Positions 27,577-36,032 of a stretch of 64,000 nt of DNA are shown here, one piece after another. The notes under the pieces are model-generated. The model was not told where the DNA came from, ran no database searches, and saw only the letters and a program-made list of their open reading frames with translations. The DNA comes from an uncultured Collinsella sp. (lineage in GTDB: Bacteria; Actinomycetota; Coriobacteriia; Coriobacteriales; Coriobacteriaceae). The position numbers and the translations under genes were made by a program. Each line of letters starts with the position of its first letter. Positions within the stretch are counted from its first letter, which is position 1. The DNA lies in NCBI GenBank assembly GCA_902470345.1, contig CABRGB010000004.1, positions 1 to 64,000 on the forward strand. Reading direction: 5' to 3'.

Positions 27577-28493
27577 CCTTTGACCTGTACGATACCGTCG
27601 ACTCGTTTATCGCCTACATCGCACGTGTCGAGGGGCTCTCTCCCAATACGGTGACTGCCTATGGATCGCGGTTGGAGCGCTTTGCTGCCTGGTGCGAGCG
27701 TACGGGTGTCGATGCGCGTACGGCCGATGTGCGTACCGTCCGCGCGTATTTGGCCGAGTTTTCGCGCGAGCAGGTGGCGCCTCGCACCATTGCCGCGCAT
27801 TTGTCGGCTATTCGGTCGCTCTATCGTTGGATGGCTGCCGAGGGGATTGTCGAGGGCGATGCGGTCTCGGCGATCGCGTCGCCCAAGCTGCCGCGCGACC
27901 TGCCCGGTGTGCTGACGACCCAACAGGTCGAGGCGCTGCTCAAGACGCCTGATACTTCGACGCCCGTGGGACTGCGCGATGCGGCGATGCTCGAGCTGCT
28001 CTATGCCTCGGGTGCCCGCATCTCGGAGCTTGCCGCGCTTAACGTGGAATCCATCGCTTGGTCGGAGCGCGTGGTTCGCCTTTGGGGCAAGGGGAGCAAG
28101 GAGCGCATCGTTCCTCTGTATCGTCGCGCACTTGAGGCGACGCGCACCTATGTCGAGGAGGGGAGACCGGTGCTGCTCGCCCAGGCAAAGCACCGCGACG
28201 CCGCAGCCGGTCTGCATCCGCTGTTTATTTCTGCGCGCGGTAATCGCATGAGTGCCGCTATGCTCAGGCGACAGTTCCATATGCTGGCGACGTGCGCCGG
28301 CATTCCGGCCGACATCGCGCCTCATGCGATGCGTCATACGTTTGCGACCGATCTGCTTGAGGGCGGCGCGGATCTGCGTTCGGTTCAAGAGCTGCTGGGG
28401 CATGCGAGCCTGTCCACGACGCAGATCTACACGCATCTTACGCCCGATCGGCTTAAGCGCGCCGTGACCCAGGCCCATCCCCGGGGCGAGTAG
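27573..28493 (+). CDS. xerC: Tyrosine recombinase XerC/XerD, non-canonical start inferred
   Basis: About 306 aa if begun at ATA 27573. Resolves chromosome dimers at dif. The core-binding domain clearly starts before the first ATG/GTG/TTG (GTG 27651): codons from 27597 read VDSFIAYIARVEGLSPNTV, which fits Xer helix 1. No standard start exists in frame upstream of that for a long way. ATA 27573 overlaps the trmFO stop as ATAG and lies 9 bases after GGGGG. Catalytic residues: Arg in SGARISEL, Lys in GKGSKER, PHAMRHTFAT, LGHASLSTTQIYTH with the nucleophile Tyr. A sequencing error or CTG 27585 start remain alternatives. Confidence 0.85.
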   Translation: MAFDLYDTVDSFIAYIARVEGLSPNTVTAYGSRLERFAAWCERTGVDARTADVRTVRAYLAEFSREQVAPRTIAAHLSAIRSLYRWMAAEGIVEGDAVSAIASPKLPRDLPGVLTTQQVEALLKTPDTSTPVGLRDAAMLELLYASGARISELAALNVESIAWSERVVRLWGKGSKERIVPLYRRALEATRTYVEEGRPVLLAQAKHRDAAAGLHPLFISARGNRMSAAMLRRQFHMLATCAGIPADIAPHAMRHTFATDLLEGGADLRSVQELLGHASLSTTQIYTHLTPDRLKRAVTQAHPRGE

Positions 28494-28539
28494 GCTGGGC
28501 GGCTCGCGTTGCGCTTAGGTGTGTGGTTTTGATTGCGGG

Positions 28540-28568
28540 TTGGCAGGAAGAGGTAATCCTGCTATCAT
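28540..28568 (+). promoter_or_regulatory. Promoter for rpsB-tsf
   Basis: TTGGCA (28540-28545), a 17-base spacer and TATCAT (28563-28568). The start codon is 141 bases downstream, leaving a long GC-rich leader in which CCCGG 28633-28637 can pair with CCGGG 28655-28659. Confidence 0.65.
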
Positions 28569-28709
28569 TCATCGGGTTGCTTCACGGCAACAGGTTTTTA
28601 TCACGCACGCGCGGCTACTTCATACCGTGGTGCCCGGGCTTTGGTAGCACATGTCCGGGTTGGTTTTGGAGGATGACCCCGCGCGGAGGCAAACCACAGG
28701 AGGTTTAAC

Positions 28710-29438
28710 ATGGCTACCAAGATTAATATCCGCACCCTGCTCGAGGCCGGCTGCCACTTCGGTCACCAGACCCGTCGCTGGAACCCCAAGATGAAGCCGT
28801 TCATCTTCGGTGAGCGCAACGGCATCTACATCCTCGACCTCAAGCAGACCATCCTCGACGCCGACCAGGCCTACACCTTCGTCAAGAACGTCGCCAAGGG
28901 TGGCAACGTGCTGTTCGTCGGCACCAAGAAGCAGGCTCAGGAGGCCGTCAAGAACGCCGCTGAGCGCGCCAACATGCCTTACATCAACCAGCGTTGGCTC
29001 GGCGGTATGCTGACCAACTTCGTCACCATCCGCTCCCGCATCAACCGCATGGAGGAGCTCGAGGCCATGGTCGAGGACGGCCGCATGGCAGTGCTCCCCA
29101 AGAAGGAGCAGGCTGTTCTGGGCAAGGAGCTCACCAAGCTCCAGACCAACCTCGGTGGCGCCCGCGACATGAAGGGTCTGCCCCAGGCTCTCTTCGTTAT
29201 CGACACCAAGCGCGAGGAGAACGCTATCAAGGAGGCCCAGCGCCTGAACATCCCCGTCGTCGCTCTGATCGACACCAACTCCGATCCCGACGAGGTCGAG
29301 TACGGCATCCCCTGCAACGATGACGCTATCTCCGCTGTCACCCTTATGTGCGAGCTCATGGCTGACGCCTGCCTCGCTGGCTCCGGCAAGGAGCAGGTCT
29401 CCGAGGCCGAGATGGCCGCTGAGCCCAAGGCCGAGTAA
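28710..29438 (+). CDS. rpsB: 30S ribosomal protein S2
   Basis: 242 aa, ATG after CAGGAGG. S2 joins late in 30S assembly and helps recruit S1. The N-terminus [20 protein letters not shown] and later [20 protein letters not shown] are canonical. The C-terminus ends in an Ala/Glu-rich tail. The gene is followed by tsf, the universal pair. The long leader may allow S2 autoregulation, as known in other bacteria, but no recognised motif was identified. Confidence 0.97.
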   Translation: MATKINIRTLLEAGCHFGHQTRRWNPKMKPFIFGERNGIYILDLKQTILDADQAYTFVKNVAKGGNVLFVGTKKQAQEAVKNAAERANMPYINQRWLGGMLTNFVTIRSRINRMEELEAMVEDGRMAVLPKKEQAVLGKELTKLQTNLGGARDMKGLPQALFVIDTKREENAIKEAQRLNIPVVALIDTNSDPDEVEYGIPCNDDAISAVTLMCELMADACLAGSGKEQVSEAEMAAEPKAE

Positions 29439-29483
29439 ATCAGTCTTAGTTAATTCTTTTTCATCTCTTTGAAAGGAACCACA

Positions 29484-30353
29484 ATGGCCCAGATTACCGC
29501 CGCTATGGTCAAGCAGCTCCGCGAGATGACCGACTCCCCGATGATGGAGTGCAAGAAGGCTCTCGTCGAGGCTGACGGCGACATGGACGCCGCTGTCGAC
29601 GTTCTGCGCAAGAACGGCCTCGCCAAGGCTGCCAAGAAGGCTGGTCGTGAGACCAACGAGGGCGCTGTCGCCGCGTTCGTCTCCGAGGACGGCAAGACCG
29701 GCGCTCTGCTCGAGCTCTCCTGCGAGACCGACTTCGTCGGCTCCAACGCCAAGTTCACTGGCTTTGCTTCCAAGGTCGCTGAGGTTGTCGCTACCACCGA
29801 GCCTGCTGACGTCGACGCTCTGCTCGAGAAGCCGATGGGCGAGGAGACCGTTTCCTCCGAGCTCACCGAGATGATTCACATCATGGGCGAGAACATGAAG
29901 ATCTCCCGTTTCGCCGCCCGCAAGGCTGAGAACGGCGCTCTCGCTTCTTACATCCACATGGGTGGTAAGATCGGCGTTCTCGTCGAGTTCGCTTTCGAGA
30001 AGGCCGAGACCGCTCAGGCTGAGTCCTTCAAGACCTTTGCTCACGACGTTGCCCTTCAGGTTGCCGCCGTCGCCCCGATCTGCGCTACCCGCGATCAGGT
30101 TCCGGCTGAGACCGTCGAGCACGAGAAGCAGATCTACATGGCTCAGGCTGCCGAGTCCGGCAAGCCCGAGGCTATCCAGGAGAAGATGGCTGTTGGCCGT
30201 CTGGAGAAGTTCTACAAGCAGTCCGTGCTCACCGAGCAGGAGTTCATCAAGGACAGCTCCCTCACCATCAAGAAGTACGCTGAGCAGGTCTCCAAGGAGC
30301 TCGGCGACACCATTACCGTCGTTGCCTTTGACCGCCTGGTCCGTGGCGAGTAA
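29484..30353 (+). CDS. tsf: Elongation factor Ts
   Basis: 289 aa. Guanine-nucleotide exchange factor for EF-Tu. ATG 29484 follows GAAAGGA; an upstream ATG at 29469 overlaps that ribosome site. The UBA-like N-terminus QITAAMVKQLREMTDSPMME and the TDFV motif (CETDFVGSNAKF, about 75-86) are present, followed by two dimerisation-type core domains. Strong terminator downstream. Confidence 0.97.
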   Translation: MAQITAAMVKQLREMTDSPMMECKKALVEADGDMDAAVDVLRKNGLAKAAKKAGRETNEGAVAAFVSEDGKTGALLELSCETDFVGSNAKFTGFASKVAEVVATTEPADVDALLEKPMGEETVSSELTEMIHIMGENMKISRFAARKAENGALASYIHMGGKIGVLVEFAFEKAETAQAESFKTFAHDVALQVAAVAPICATRDQVPAETVEHEKQIYMAQAAESGKPEAIQEKMAVGRLEKFYKQSVLTEQEFIKDSSLTIKKYAEQVSKELGDTITVVAFDRLVRGE

Positions 30354-30377
30354 ATAAGCTCTTGTAGCTGGTAATGA

Positions 30378-30411
30378 GCAGGCTGTGGGTTTTACTCACA
30401 GCCTGCTTTTT
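30378..30411 (+). terminator. Terminator after tsf
   Basis: A perfect 10-bp stem, GCAGGCTGTG with CACAGCCTGC, followed by five T residues. Confidence 0.92.
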
Positions 30412-30470
30412 CATGGCTCTCCGTTAAGCCTTTGATATTATGTTATGAGTCTAATTAAAGGAGGATCGCT

Positions 30471-31193
30471 TTGTCCGACATCCGATATAAACGCGTGCTT
30501 CTGAAGCTCTCCGGTGAAGCGCTGATGGGCGATGGCAACTACGGCATCGACCCCAAGGTTACCGATCATCTTGCCAAGCAGGTCAAGGAGCTGCTCGCCG
30601 TTGGTCATGAGGTCGGCGTCGTTGTCGGCGGCGGCAATATTTTCCGCGGCATGGCCGGCGCCGCCGGTGGTATGGACCGCGCCCAGGCCGATTACATGGG
30701 CATGCTCGCTACCGTTATGAACGCGCTTGCCCTGCAGGATGCCTTCGAGCACAACGATGTTCCCTGCCGCGTGATGAGCGCTATCCAGATGAACGAGATC
30801 TGCGAGCCCTATATTCGCCGTCGCGCCATCAACCACCTGTCCAAGGGCAACGTCGTTATCTTTGCCGCCGGATCGGGTAATCCGTACTTTACGACTGACA
30901 CCGCCGCGGCCCTTCGCGCCTGTGAGATCGGTGCCGAGATTCTGATTAAAGCCACCAAGGTTGATGGCATCTACGACAAGGATCCCGTCAAGTGCGCTGA
31001 CGCCGTCCGCTTTGACAAGATCACCTATCACGAGGTGCTCGTTCGCGGCCTGCAGGTTATGGATTCCACGGCTACGGCTCTTTGCCAGGACAACCGTATG
31101 CCCATTTTGGTCCTCAACATCGATGGCGAGGACACCGTCAAGCGCGCGCTCGCGGGTGAGCCCGTCGGCACGCTCGTCTATCAGGAGGATTAA
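30471..31193 (+). CDS. pyrH: UMP kinase
   Basis: 240 aa, TTG start after AAAGGAGGA. Phosphorylates UMP to UDP; amino-acid-kinase fold. Motifs: [16 protein letters not shown] at the N-terminus, [12 protein letters not shown] (about 48-59), [19 protein letters not shown] and [11 protein letters not shown]. It heads the pyrH-frr-uppS-cdsA-dxr-rseP-ispG-proS run, in which almost every gene abuts or overlaps the next. Confidence 0.97.
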   Translation: MSDIRYKRVLLKLSGEALMGDGNYGIDPKVTDHLAKQVKELLAVGHEVGVVVGGGNIFRGMAGAAGGMDRAQADYMGMLATVMNALALQDAFEHNDVPCRVMSAIQMNEICEPYIRRRAINHLSKGNVVIFAAGSGNPYFTTDTAAALRACEIGAEILIKATKVDGIYDKDPVKCADAVRFDKITYHEVLVRGLQVMDSTATALCQDNRMPILVLNIDGEDTVKRALAGEPVGTLVYQED

Positions 31194-31195
31194 GC

Positions 31196-31732
31196 ATGGC
31201 AGAGAACATCACCGCCCACATGGACAAGTCACTCGAGTCCCTCAAGCATAACTTCTCCAAGGTCCGCACTGGCCGCGCTAACGCCAACATCCTGTCCGAC
31301 ATCACTGTCGACTACTACGGTGTTCCCACGCCCGTCACACAGGTTGCCGCCGTTAAGACCCCCGAGGCCCACATGCTGCTTATCGAGCCGTGGGATAAGG
31401 CGCTCATCAATGCCATCGTCAAGGCCATCGGTGCCTCCGACCTCGGCATTACTCCCAACTCCGATGGTACTGTCGTGCGTCTGCCGTTCCCGGCTCCCAC
31501 CGAGGAGCGTCGTCGCGAGCTCGTTAAGGAGTGCCGCGAGTACGCCGAGCAGGCCAAGGTCTCCATCCGCAACATCCGCCGCGACTTTAACAATAAGCTC
31601 GAGCGCGACGAGGAGCTCACCGAGGACGATGTCCGTCGCGAGCAGGCCAAGGTCCAGAAGCATACCGACGAGTATGTCGCCAAGGTCGAGGAGCTTCTGA
31701 AGGAAAAAGAAGCCGAGGTCATGGAGATCTAA
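31196..31732 (+). CDS. frr: Ribosome recycling factor
   Basis: 178 aa, ATG 2 bases after pyrH. Splits post-termination ribosomes with EF-G. The N-terminus HMDKSLESLKHNFSKVRTGR and the middle NSDGTVVRLPFPAPTEERR are canonical. The C-terminal helix is strongly charged. Length is close to the usual 185 aa. Confidence 0.97.
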   Translation: MAENITAHMDKSLESLKHNFSKVRTGRANANILSDITVDYYGVPTPVTQVAAVKTPEAHMLLIEPWDKALINAIVKAIGASDLGITPNSDGTVVRLPFPAPTEERRRELVKECREYAEQAKVSIRNIRRDFNNKLERDEELTEDDVRREQAKVQKHTDEYVAKVEELLKEKEAEVMEI

Positions 31733-31733
31733 G

Positions 31734-32528
31734 GTGCAATACGACGAGCATAAACTGGTCGAGTACTTTGCCGACGCCCCTGCGGGCGTCGGTTTTTCCG
31801 ACCTTGACCTCAATAACATTCCGCACCATATTTCGTGCATCATGGACGGCAACGGCCGTTGGGCCACGGCGCGCGGTCTTGCCCGCACCGAAGGCCACAA
31901 GGCCGGCATCGTCTCGCTGCGCGAGATCATTACCGCCTGCGTGCGCCTGGGCGTCGACGTGCTTTCGGCCTATGCATTTTCGACCGAAAACTGGAATCGC
32001 CCGCAGCACGAAGTCAACGTTCTGATGCACCTGTTTGCCAAGACGTTTATCGATGAGCTACCGCTGCTTAAGCGCGAGAATGTTCGCGTTGTCTTTTTGG
32101 GCGATATTTCCGCGCTGCCCAAGAAGACCCGCGACGTCTTTGAGCGCGGCCTTGCCGAGTGCGCCGACCATACCGGTATGACGCTGGCGTTGGCCGTTAA
32201 CTACGGTGCCCGTGCTGAGATCACCCGCGCTGTCCGCCAGATCGCACTTGATGCGGCTGCCGGCAAGATTGATCCCGCCGCGGTTGACGACAATATGGTG
32301 GCTTCGCACCTGTACACCGCCGGTCTTCCCGATCCGGAGCTCGTGATTCGCACTTCTGGTGAGCTGCGGCTTTCGAACTATCTGCTGTGGCAGGTTGCTT
32401 ATTCTGAGTTCTATGTCACTGATACCTATTGGCCAGACTTTGATCGTTGGGGCCTTGTCGACGCCATTTTGGCCTTCCAGGGTCGCGACCGTAGGTTTGG
32501 TGGACTGAGCAAGACCGAGGAGGCTTAA
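31734..32528 (+). CDS. uppS: Isoprenyl transferase (undecaprenyl diphosphate synthase)
   Basis: 264 aa, GTG one base after frr. Condenses isopentenyl diphosphate to the C55 lipid carrier of cell-wall synthesis. Motifs: CIMDGNGRWATARGL (about 37-51, catalytic Asp), AFSTENWNRP, and LVIRTSGELRLSNYLLWQ with the diphosphate-binding Arg residues. About 20 N-terminal residues precede the core. It uses products of dxr and ispG encoded just downstream. Confidence 0.95.
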   Translation: MQYDEHKLVEYFADAPAGVGFSDLDLNNIPHHISCIMDGNGRWATARGLARTEGHKAGIVSLREIITACVRLGVDVLSAYAFSTENWNRPQHEVNVLMHLFAKTFIDELPLLKRENVRVVFLGDISALPKKTRDVFERGLAECADHTGMTLALAVNYGARAEITRAVRQIALDAAAGKIDPAAVDDNMVASHLYTAGLPDPELVIRTSGELRLSNYLLWQVAYSEFYVTDTYWPDFDRWGLVDAILAFQGRDRRFGGLSKTEEA

Positions 32529-32530
32529 TC

Positions 32531-33445
32531 GTGTCCGAACGTCCCAAGGCATCCGCTCCCAAGGCACCTACTTCCGCGACGCCCGCGCGTAAGGCTGCCG
32601 CTGCAGGAGCGCCTGCAGCGAAGGGCAGCTCCGGGTCGTGGTTGGCGGGCTTTATCACCCGTGCCGCCGCCGGTATCGTCTATGCCGTTGTCTTTATCCT
32701 GTGCCTGGTTTTGGGTATTGTGCCCACGGCCATCTTCGTGTCCGTCATGAGCGGTCTGTGCTGCTACGAGTTCTTCCGCATGACGAGGCTCGACGGCAAG
32801 GTTGCCAACGAGCGCCTTGGTATCGCTGCCGCCGTGCTCTTTCCGCTCTCGGCTCTGGGCGATTCGCTGCTATTGAACGCCCTGCTGTTCGCTTTGATGC
32901 TTGCGGTCGGTATCTGGTATGTCTGGTCTCCGCGCACGCGCATCTCTGACGTTGCCGTGACGCTCATGGGCCCTATCTACACTGGCTTTATGCTGTCGGC
33001 TATCGTGCTGCTGCGCGATGCCGTGCCCGGTTTTGCCGGCGCCCTGCTTTCGGTGGGCGTTTGCGCGTCCCTTTGGCTCTCCGATTCGTTTGCCTACATC
33101 GTGGGCAGCCGCATCGGCAAGCATAAGATGGTTCCCAAGATCTCTCCCAAAAAGAGCTGGGAGGGCTTTGTCGGCGGCATTTTGGGCTCGGTTCTCATCT
33201 GGCTCATCCTGTGGGCAACGCACTTCTATAAGCTGAGCCTGCCCTATGCACTGCTGTGCGGCGTGGTCGTCTCCATCCTGGGCGTTATCGGTGACCTCAT
33301 CGAGTCGCGTATCAAGCGCGGTGTGGGCGTCAAAGATTCCGGTAATCTCATCCCCGGCCACGGCGGTATGCTCGACCGCAGCGATTCGCTCATCTTTGGC
33401 TGCATTACCGCGCAGCTGCTGCTGATGATTGGAGGCGTGCTGTAA
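32531..33445 (+). CDS. cdsA: Phosphatidate cytidylyltransferase
   Basis: 304 aa, GTG start. Integral membrane enzyme making CDP-diacylglycerol. The first 35 residues are a low-complexity Ala/Pro/Lys segment, probably cytoplasmic. About eight hydrophobic segments follow. The CDS signature is near the C-terminus: SDSFAYIVGSRIGKHKM, KKSWEGFVGG and SRIKRGVGVKDSGNLIPGHG followed by GMLDRSDS. The stop overlaps dxr by one base. Confidence 0.94.
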   Translation: MSERPKASAPKAPTSATPARKAAAAGAPAAKGSSGSWLAGFITRAAAGIVYAVVFILCLVLGIVPTAIFVSVMSGLCCYEFFRMTRLDGKVANERLGIAAAVLFPLSALGDSLLLNALLFALMLAVGIWYVWSPRTRISDVAVTLMGPIYTGFMLSAIVLLRDAVPGFAGALLSVGVCASLWLSDSFAYIVGSRIGKHKMVPKISPKKSWEGFVGGILGSVLIWLILWATHFYKLSLPYALLCGVVVSILGVIGDLIESRIKRGVGVKDSGNLIPGHGGMLDRSDSLIFGCITAQLLLMIGGVL

Positions 33446-34632
33446 TGGCTTATCAGACCACCTACGGTCCCGACGGGCGTCTTCGTGTTGCCATTCTGGG
33501 CTGTACGGGTTCTATCGGCACTCAGGCGCTCGACGTGTGCCGTCAGCATGCCGATCGACTGCAGGTGTCGGCGCTGTCCGTTAACTCCAGCACCTCCGAG
33601 CTCGTTGCCGCTGCCCGTGAGTTCTCGGTTCCGGCGGTTGCTGTGGCGGACGCCTCCCATGGCGTCGACGCGGTACTGCGGGAACTGCCCGAGGGCACGG
33701 AGCTCGGCGTTGGCGCGCAGGCCGTGTGCGAGCTTGCACGCCGCGATGATGTCGATTGCGTGCTCGTGGCCATCGTGGGCGCTGCCGGTCTCGAGGCGAG
33801 CCATGCTGCCCTGACCTCGAACAAGCGTCTTGCCCTGGCCAACAAGGAGTCGCTCGTTGTCGGTGGCGATCTGCTGATGCCGTTGGCGCAACCGGGTCAG
33901 CTTATCCCGGTCGACTCCGAGCATTCTGCCATCTACCAGTGCTATCTGGGCGAGAATCCGCGCGAGGCTCACTGCATTTGGCTTACATGCTCGGGCGGCC
34001 CGTTCTTTGGCCGCACGCGTGACGAGCTCGATCGCGTGACGCGTGCCGATGCCCTGGCGCATCCTACGTGGGCTATGGGTGCCAAGATCACGATTGACTC
34101 CGCCACCCTCATGAACAAAGGTCTGGAGCGTATCGAGGCCATGCATCTGTTTGGCTGCGATCTCGATTTCATTAACGTGGTCGTGCAGCGCCAGTCTAAG
34201 ATTCACTCCATGGTCGAGTTTGCCGACGGCTCTGTGATGGCGCATCTCGGTGCCTCCGACATGCGCATTCCCATCCAGTTTGCCTTCTCGTATCCTGAGC
34301 GTTGGGATACGCCGGCTCCGCGTATCGATTTCCGCGAGTTGGGTCAGCTTACCTTTGACGCGGCCGATATGGATACCTTCCGCTGCCTTGCGCTGGCCGA
34401 GCGTGCCGGCAAGACGGGCGGCACCATGCCGTGCGTGCTCAATGCCGCCAACGAGGTCGCCGTCGATGCCTTCCTGCATGATGGCTGCAGCCTTACCGAT
34501 ATCGACCGCATTGTGGAATCCTGCATGGATGCTCACGATTCGCAGACGGTCGATTCGTTTGAACAGCTTCGCGATATCGATGGCTGGGCGCGTAAAAAGG
34601 CCGCGCAGGTGCTCGCCGCAACCCATTCTTAA
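33445..34632 (+). CDS. dxr: 1-deoxy-D-xylulose-5-phosphate reductoisomerase
   Basis: 395 aa, ATG overlapping the cdsA stop (TAATG). NADPH-dependent second step of the MEP isoprenoid pathway. Motifs: VAILGCTGSIGTQALDV (NADPH site), LANKESLVVGG, PVDSEHSAIYQ (metal and substrate loop), SATLMNKGLERIEAMHLFG. Paired with ispG two genes later, indicating that the organism makes isoprenoids by the MEP route. Confidence 0.97.
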   Translation: MAYQTTYGPDGRLRVAILGCTGSIGTQALDVCRQHADRLQVSALSVNSSTSELVAAAREFSVPAVAVADASHGVDAVLRELPEGTELGVGAQAVCELARRDDVDCVLVAIVGAAGLEASHAALTSNKRLALANKESLVVGGDLLMPLAQPGQLIPVDSEHSAIYQCYLGENPREAHCIWLTCSGGPFFGRTRDELDRVTRADALAHPTWAMGAKITIDSATLMNKGLERIEAMHLFGCDLDFINVVVQRQSKIHSMVEFADGSVMAHLGASDMRIPIQFAFSYPERWDTPAPRIDFRELGQLTFDAADMDTFRCLALAERAGKTGGTMPCVLNAANEVAVDAFLHDGCSLTDIDRIVESCMDAHDSQTVDSFEQLRDIDGWARKKAAQVLAATHS

Positions 34633-34657
34633 CCCATAAGGATTGCTTTTTCGTTTT

Positions 34658-36019
34658 ATGGATACTGTTCTGAGCGTTCTCTCATCGGTCTTTTGGGGCC
34701 TGCTGATGCTTTCCGTCCTCGTGTTTTTGCACGAGGGCGGCCACTTTTTGGCGGCGCGTGCCTGCGGTGTCCGCGTGACTGAGTTCTTTTTGGGCCTGCC
34801 GTGTCGCTTTGATATCCACCACACGTCTCGTCGCATCGGCACCAAGTTTGGCGTGACGCCGCTGCTGCTGGGTGGCTATGCTGCCATCTGTGGCATGGAT
34901 CCGACCGATGTCTCGTGTGCCGATCGCGTGCTTGCTGCCATCTATCGCCACGGCCGTGTGACGGTGGCCGATCTTGCCGTTGAGCTCGAGCTGTCCGAGG
35001 AGGATGTTCTCGAGGCCTGTGCTTTGCTGTTGGGCTGGGGCTCCATCGCCCCCTGGTATGAAGAAGGGGAAAAGCCTTCGCCCAGTTACTATCCCACCAA
35101 GTACCAGACCCTGCCGCGCGATGCTGCAGGATATACCACCTTTGACGGTCGCAAGTTCGATCGAGAGCATGCGACTGCCGAGGGCGATGTATGGGAACTG
35201 CCGTGCGGCGAGGCCGAATTCCTTGCACGCGAGCGCTCGCACACCTATTTGGGCCAGGGCTTTGTCAAGCGTGCCTTTATGCTGCTTGCGGGCATTATCG
35301 TCAATATCCTGACGGGCTTTTTGCTCCTTATGAGCATCTATTCCATCGCAGGTGTCACGGTACCGGTGGATACCAATGTGATTGGCCAGGTTGACGAAGG
35401 CTCGATTGCCGCCGCGGCGGGAATCGAGGGCGGCGACGCGATCCTTTCGGTCGACGGAGTATCGTGCTCTACCTGGATGGACGTTTACGATGCCATTGGC
35501 AAGGCTGCCGGTAAGGACGATATCGCCATCGAGTACGAGCGTGACGGCAAGCGGCATTCGACCACGGTTGCGCTCAAAGAGGACGAGCGCCTAGGTGTGT
35601 ATGCCTCTACGCAGGTGGTCCGTTTGGACCCCATCACGTCGGCTCGCCTGTCGTTCTCCTATGTCGTGCAGACGGCGGAGGGCGTGATGCGCCTGCTCCA
35701 GCCGCAGCATACGATGGAGATTCTCGATCAGTCCTCTTCGATCGTGGGTATTAGCGTTATGTCCTCACAGGCTGCTGCCGCCGGCCCTGCTACGTTCCTT
35801 TCGTTTGCCGCCCTCATTTCGTTCTCGCTTGGCTTTATGAACCTGCTGCCCATCCCACCGCTCGATGGCGGCAAGCTGGTCATCGAGATCATTCAAAAGA
35901 TTGCGGGCCGCGAGCTTCCGCTCAAGGTCCAGACGATTGTGAGCTATGTGGGCATCGCGCTCTTTGCGCTGCTGTTTGTCTATATGCTTCGTTCCGACGT
36001 CCTTCGATTTATTCTGTAG
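34658..36019 (+). CDS. rseP: RseP-type site-2 zinc metalloprotease with winged-helix-like insertion
   Basis: 453 aa from ATG 34658 (a TTG at 34643 abuts AAGGA too closely). M50B intramembrane protease. Zinc motif HEGGH at residues 25-29; second metal motif NLLPIPPLDGG near the C-terminus; PDZ domain about 240-310; four hydrophobic segments. Between LGGYAAI (71-77) and the KRAFMLLAG helix (from 204) the family usually has about 25-30 residues, but here there are about 110. Residues 86-132 of this insert read as a small winged-helix/HTH-like unit (RVLAAIYRHGRVTVADLAVE), followed by a Tyr/Pro-rich stretch. Confidence 0.9.
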   Translation: MDTVLSVLSSVFWGLLMLSVLVFLHEGGHFLAARACGVRVTEFFLGLPCRFDIHHTSRRIGTKFGVTPLLLGGYAAICGMDPTDVSCADRVLAAIYRHGRVTVADLAVELELSEEDVLEACALLLGWGSIAPWYEEGEKPSPSYYPTKYQTLPRDAAGYTTFDGRKFDREHATAEGDVWELPCGEAEFLARERSHTYLGQGFVKRAFMLLAGIIVNILTGFLLLMSIYSIAGVTVPVDTNVIGQVDEGSIAAAAGIEGGDAILSVDGVSCSTWMDVYDAIGKAAGKDDIAIEYERDGKRHSTTVALKEDERLGVYASTQVVRLDPITSARLSFSYVVQTAEGVMRLLQPQHTMEILDQSSSIVGISVMSSQAAAAGPATFLSFAALISFSLGFMNLLPIPPLDGGKLVIEIIQKIAGRELPLKVQTIVSYVGIALFALLFVYMLRSDVLRFIL

Positions 36020-36032
36020 GGGAGTGTTTGGA

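Noticed and set aside
28523..28708. 61-codon frame between xer and rpsB
   Set aside because: It runs through the promoter and leader of rpsB and resembles no protein family.
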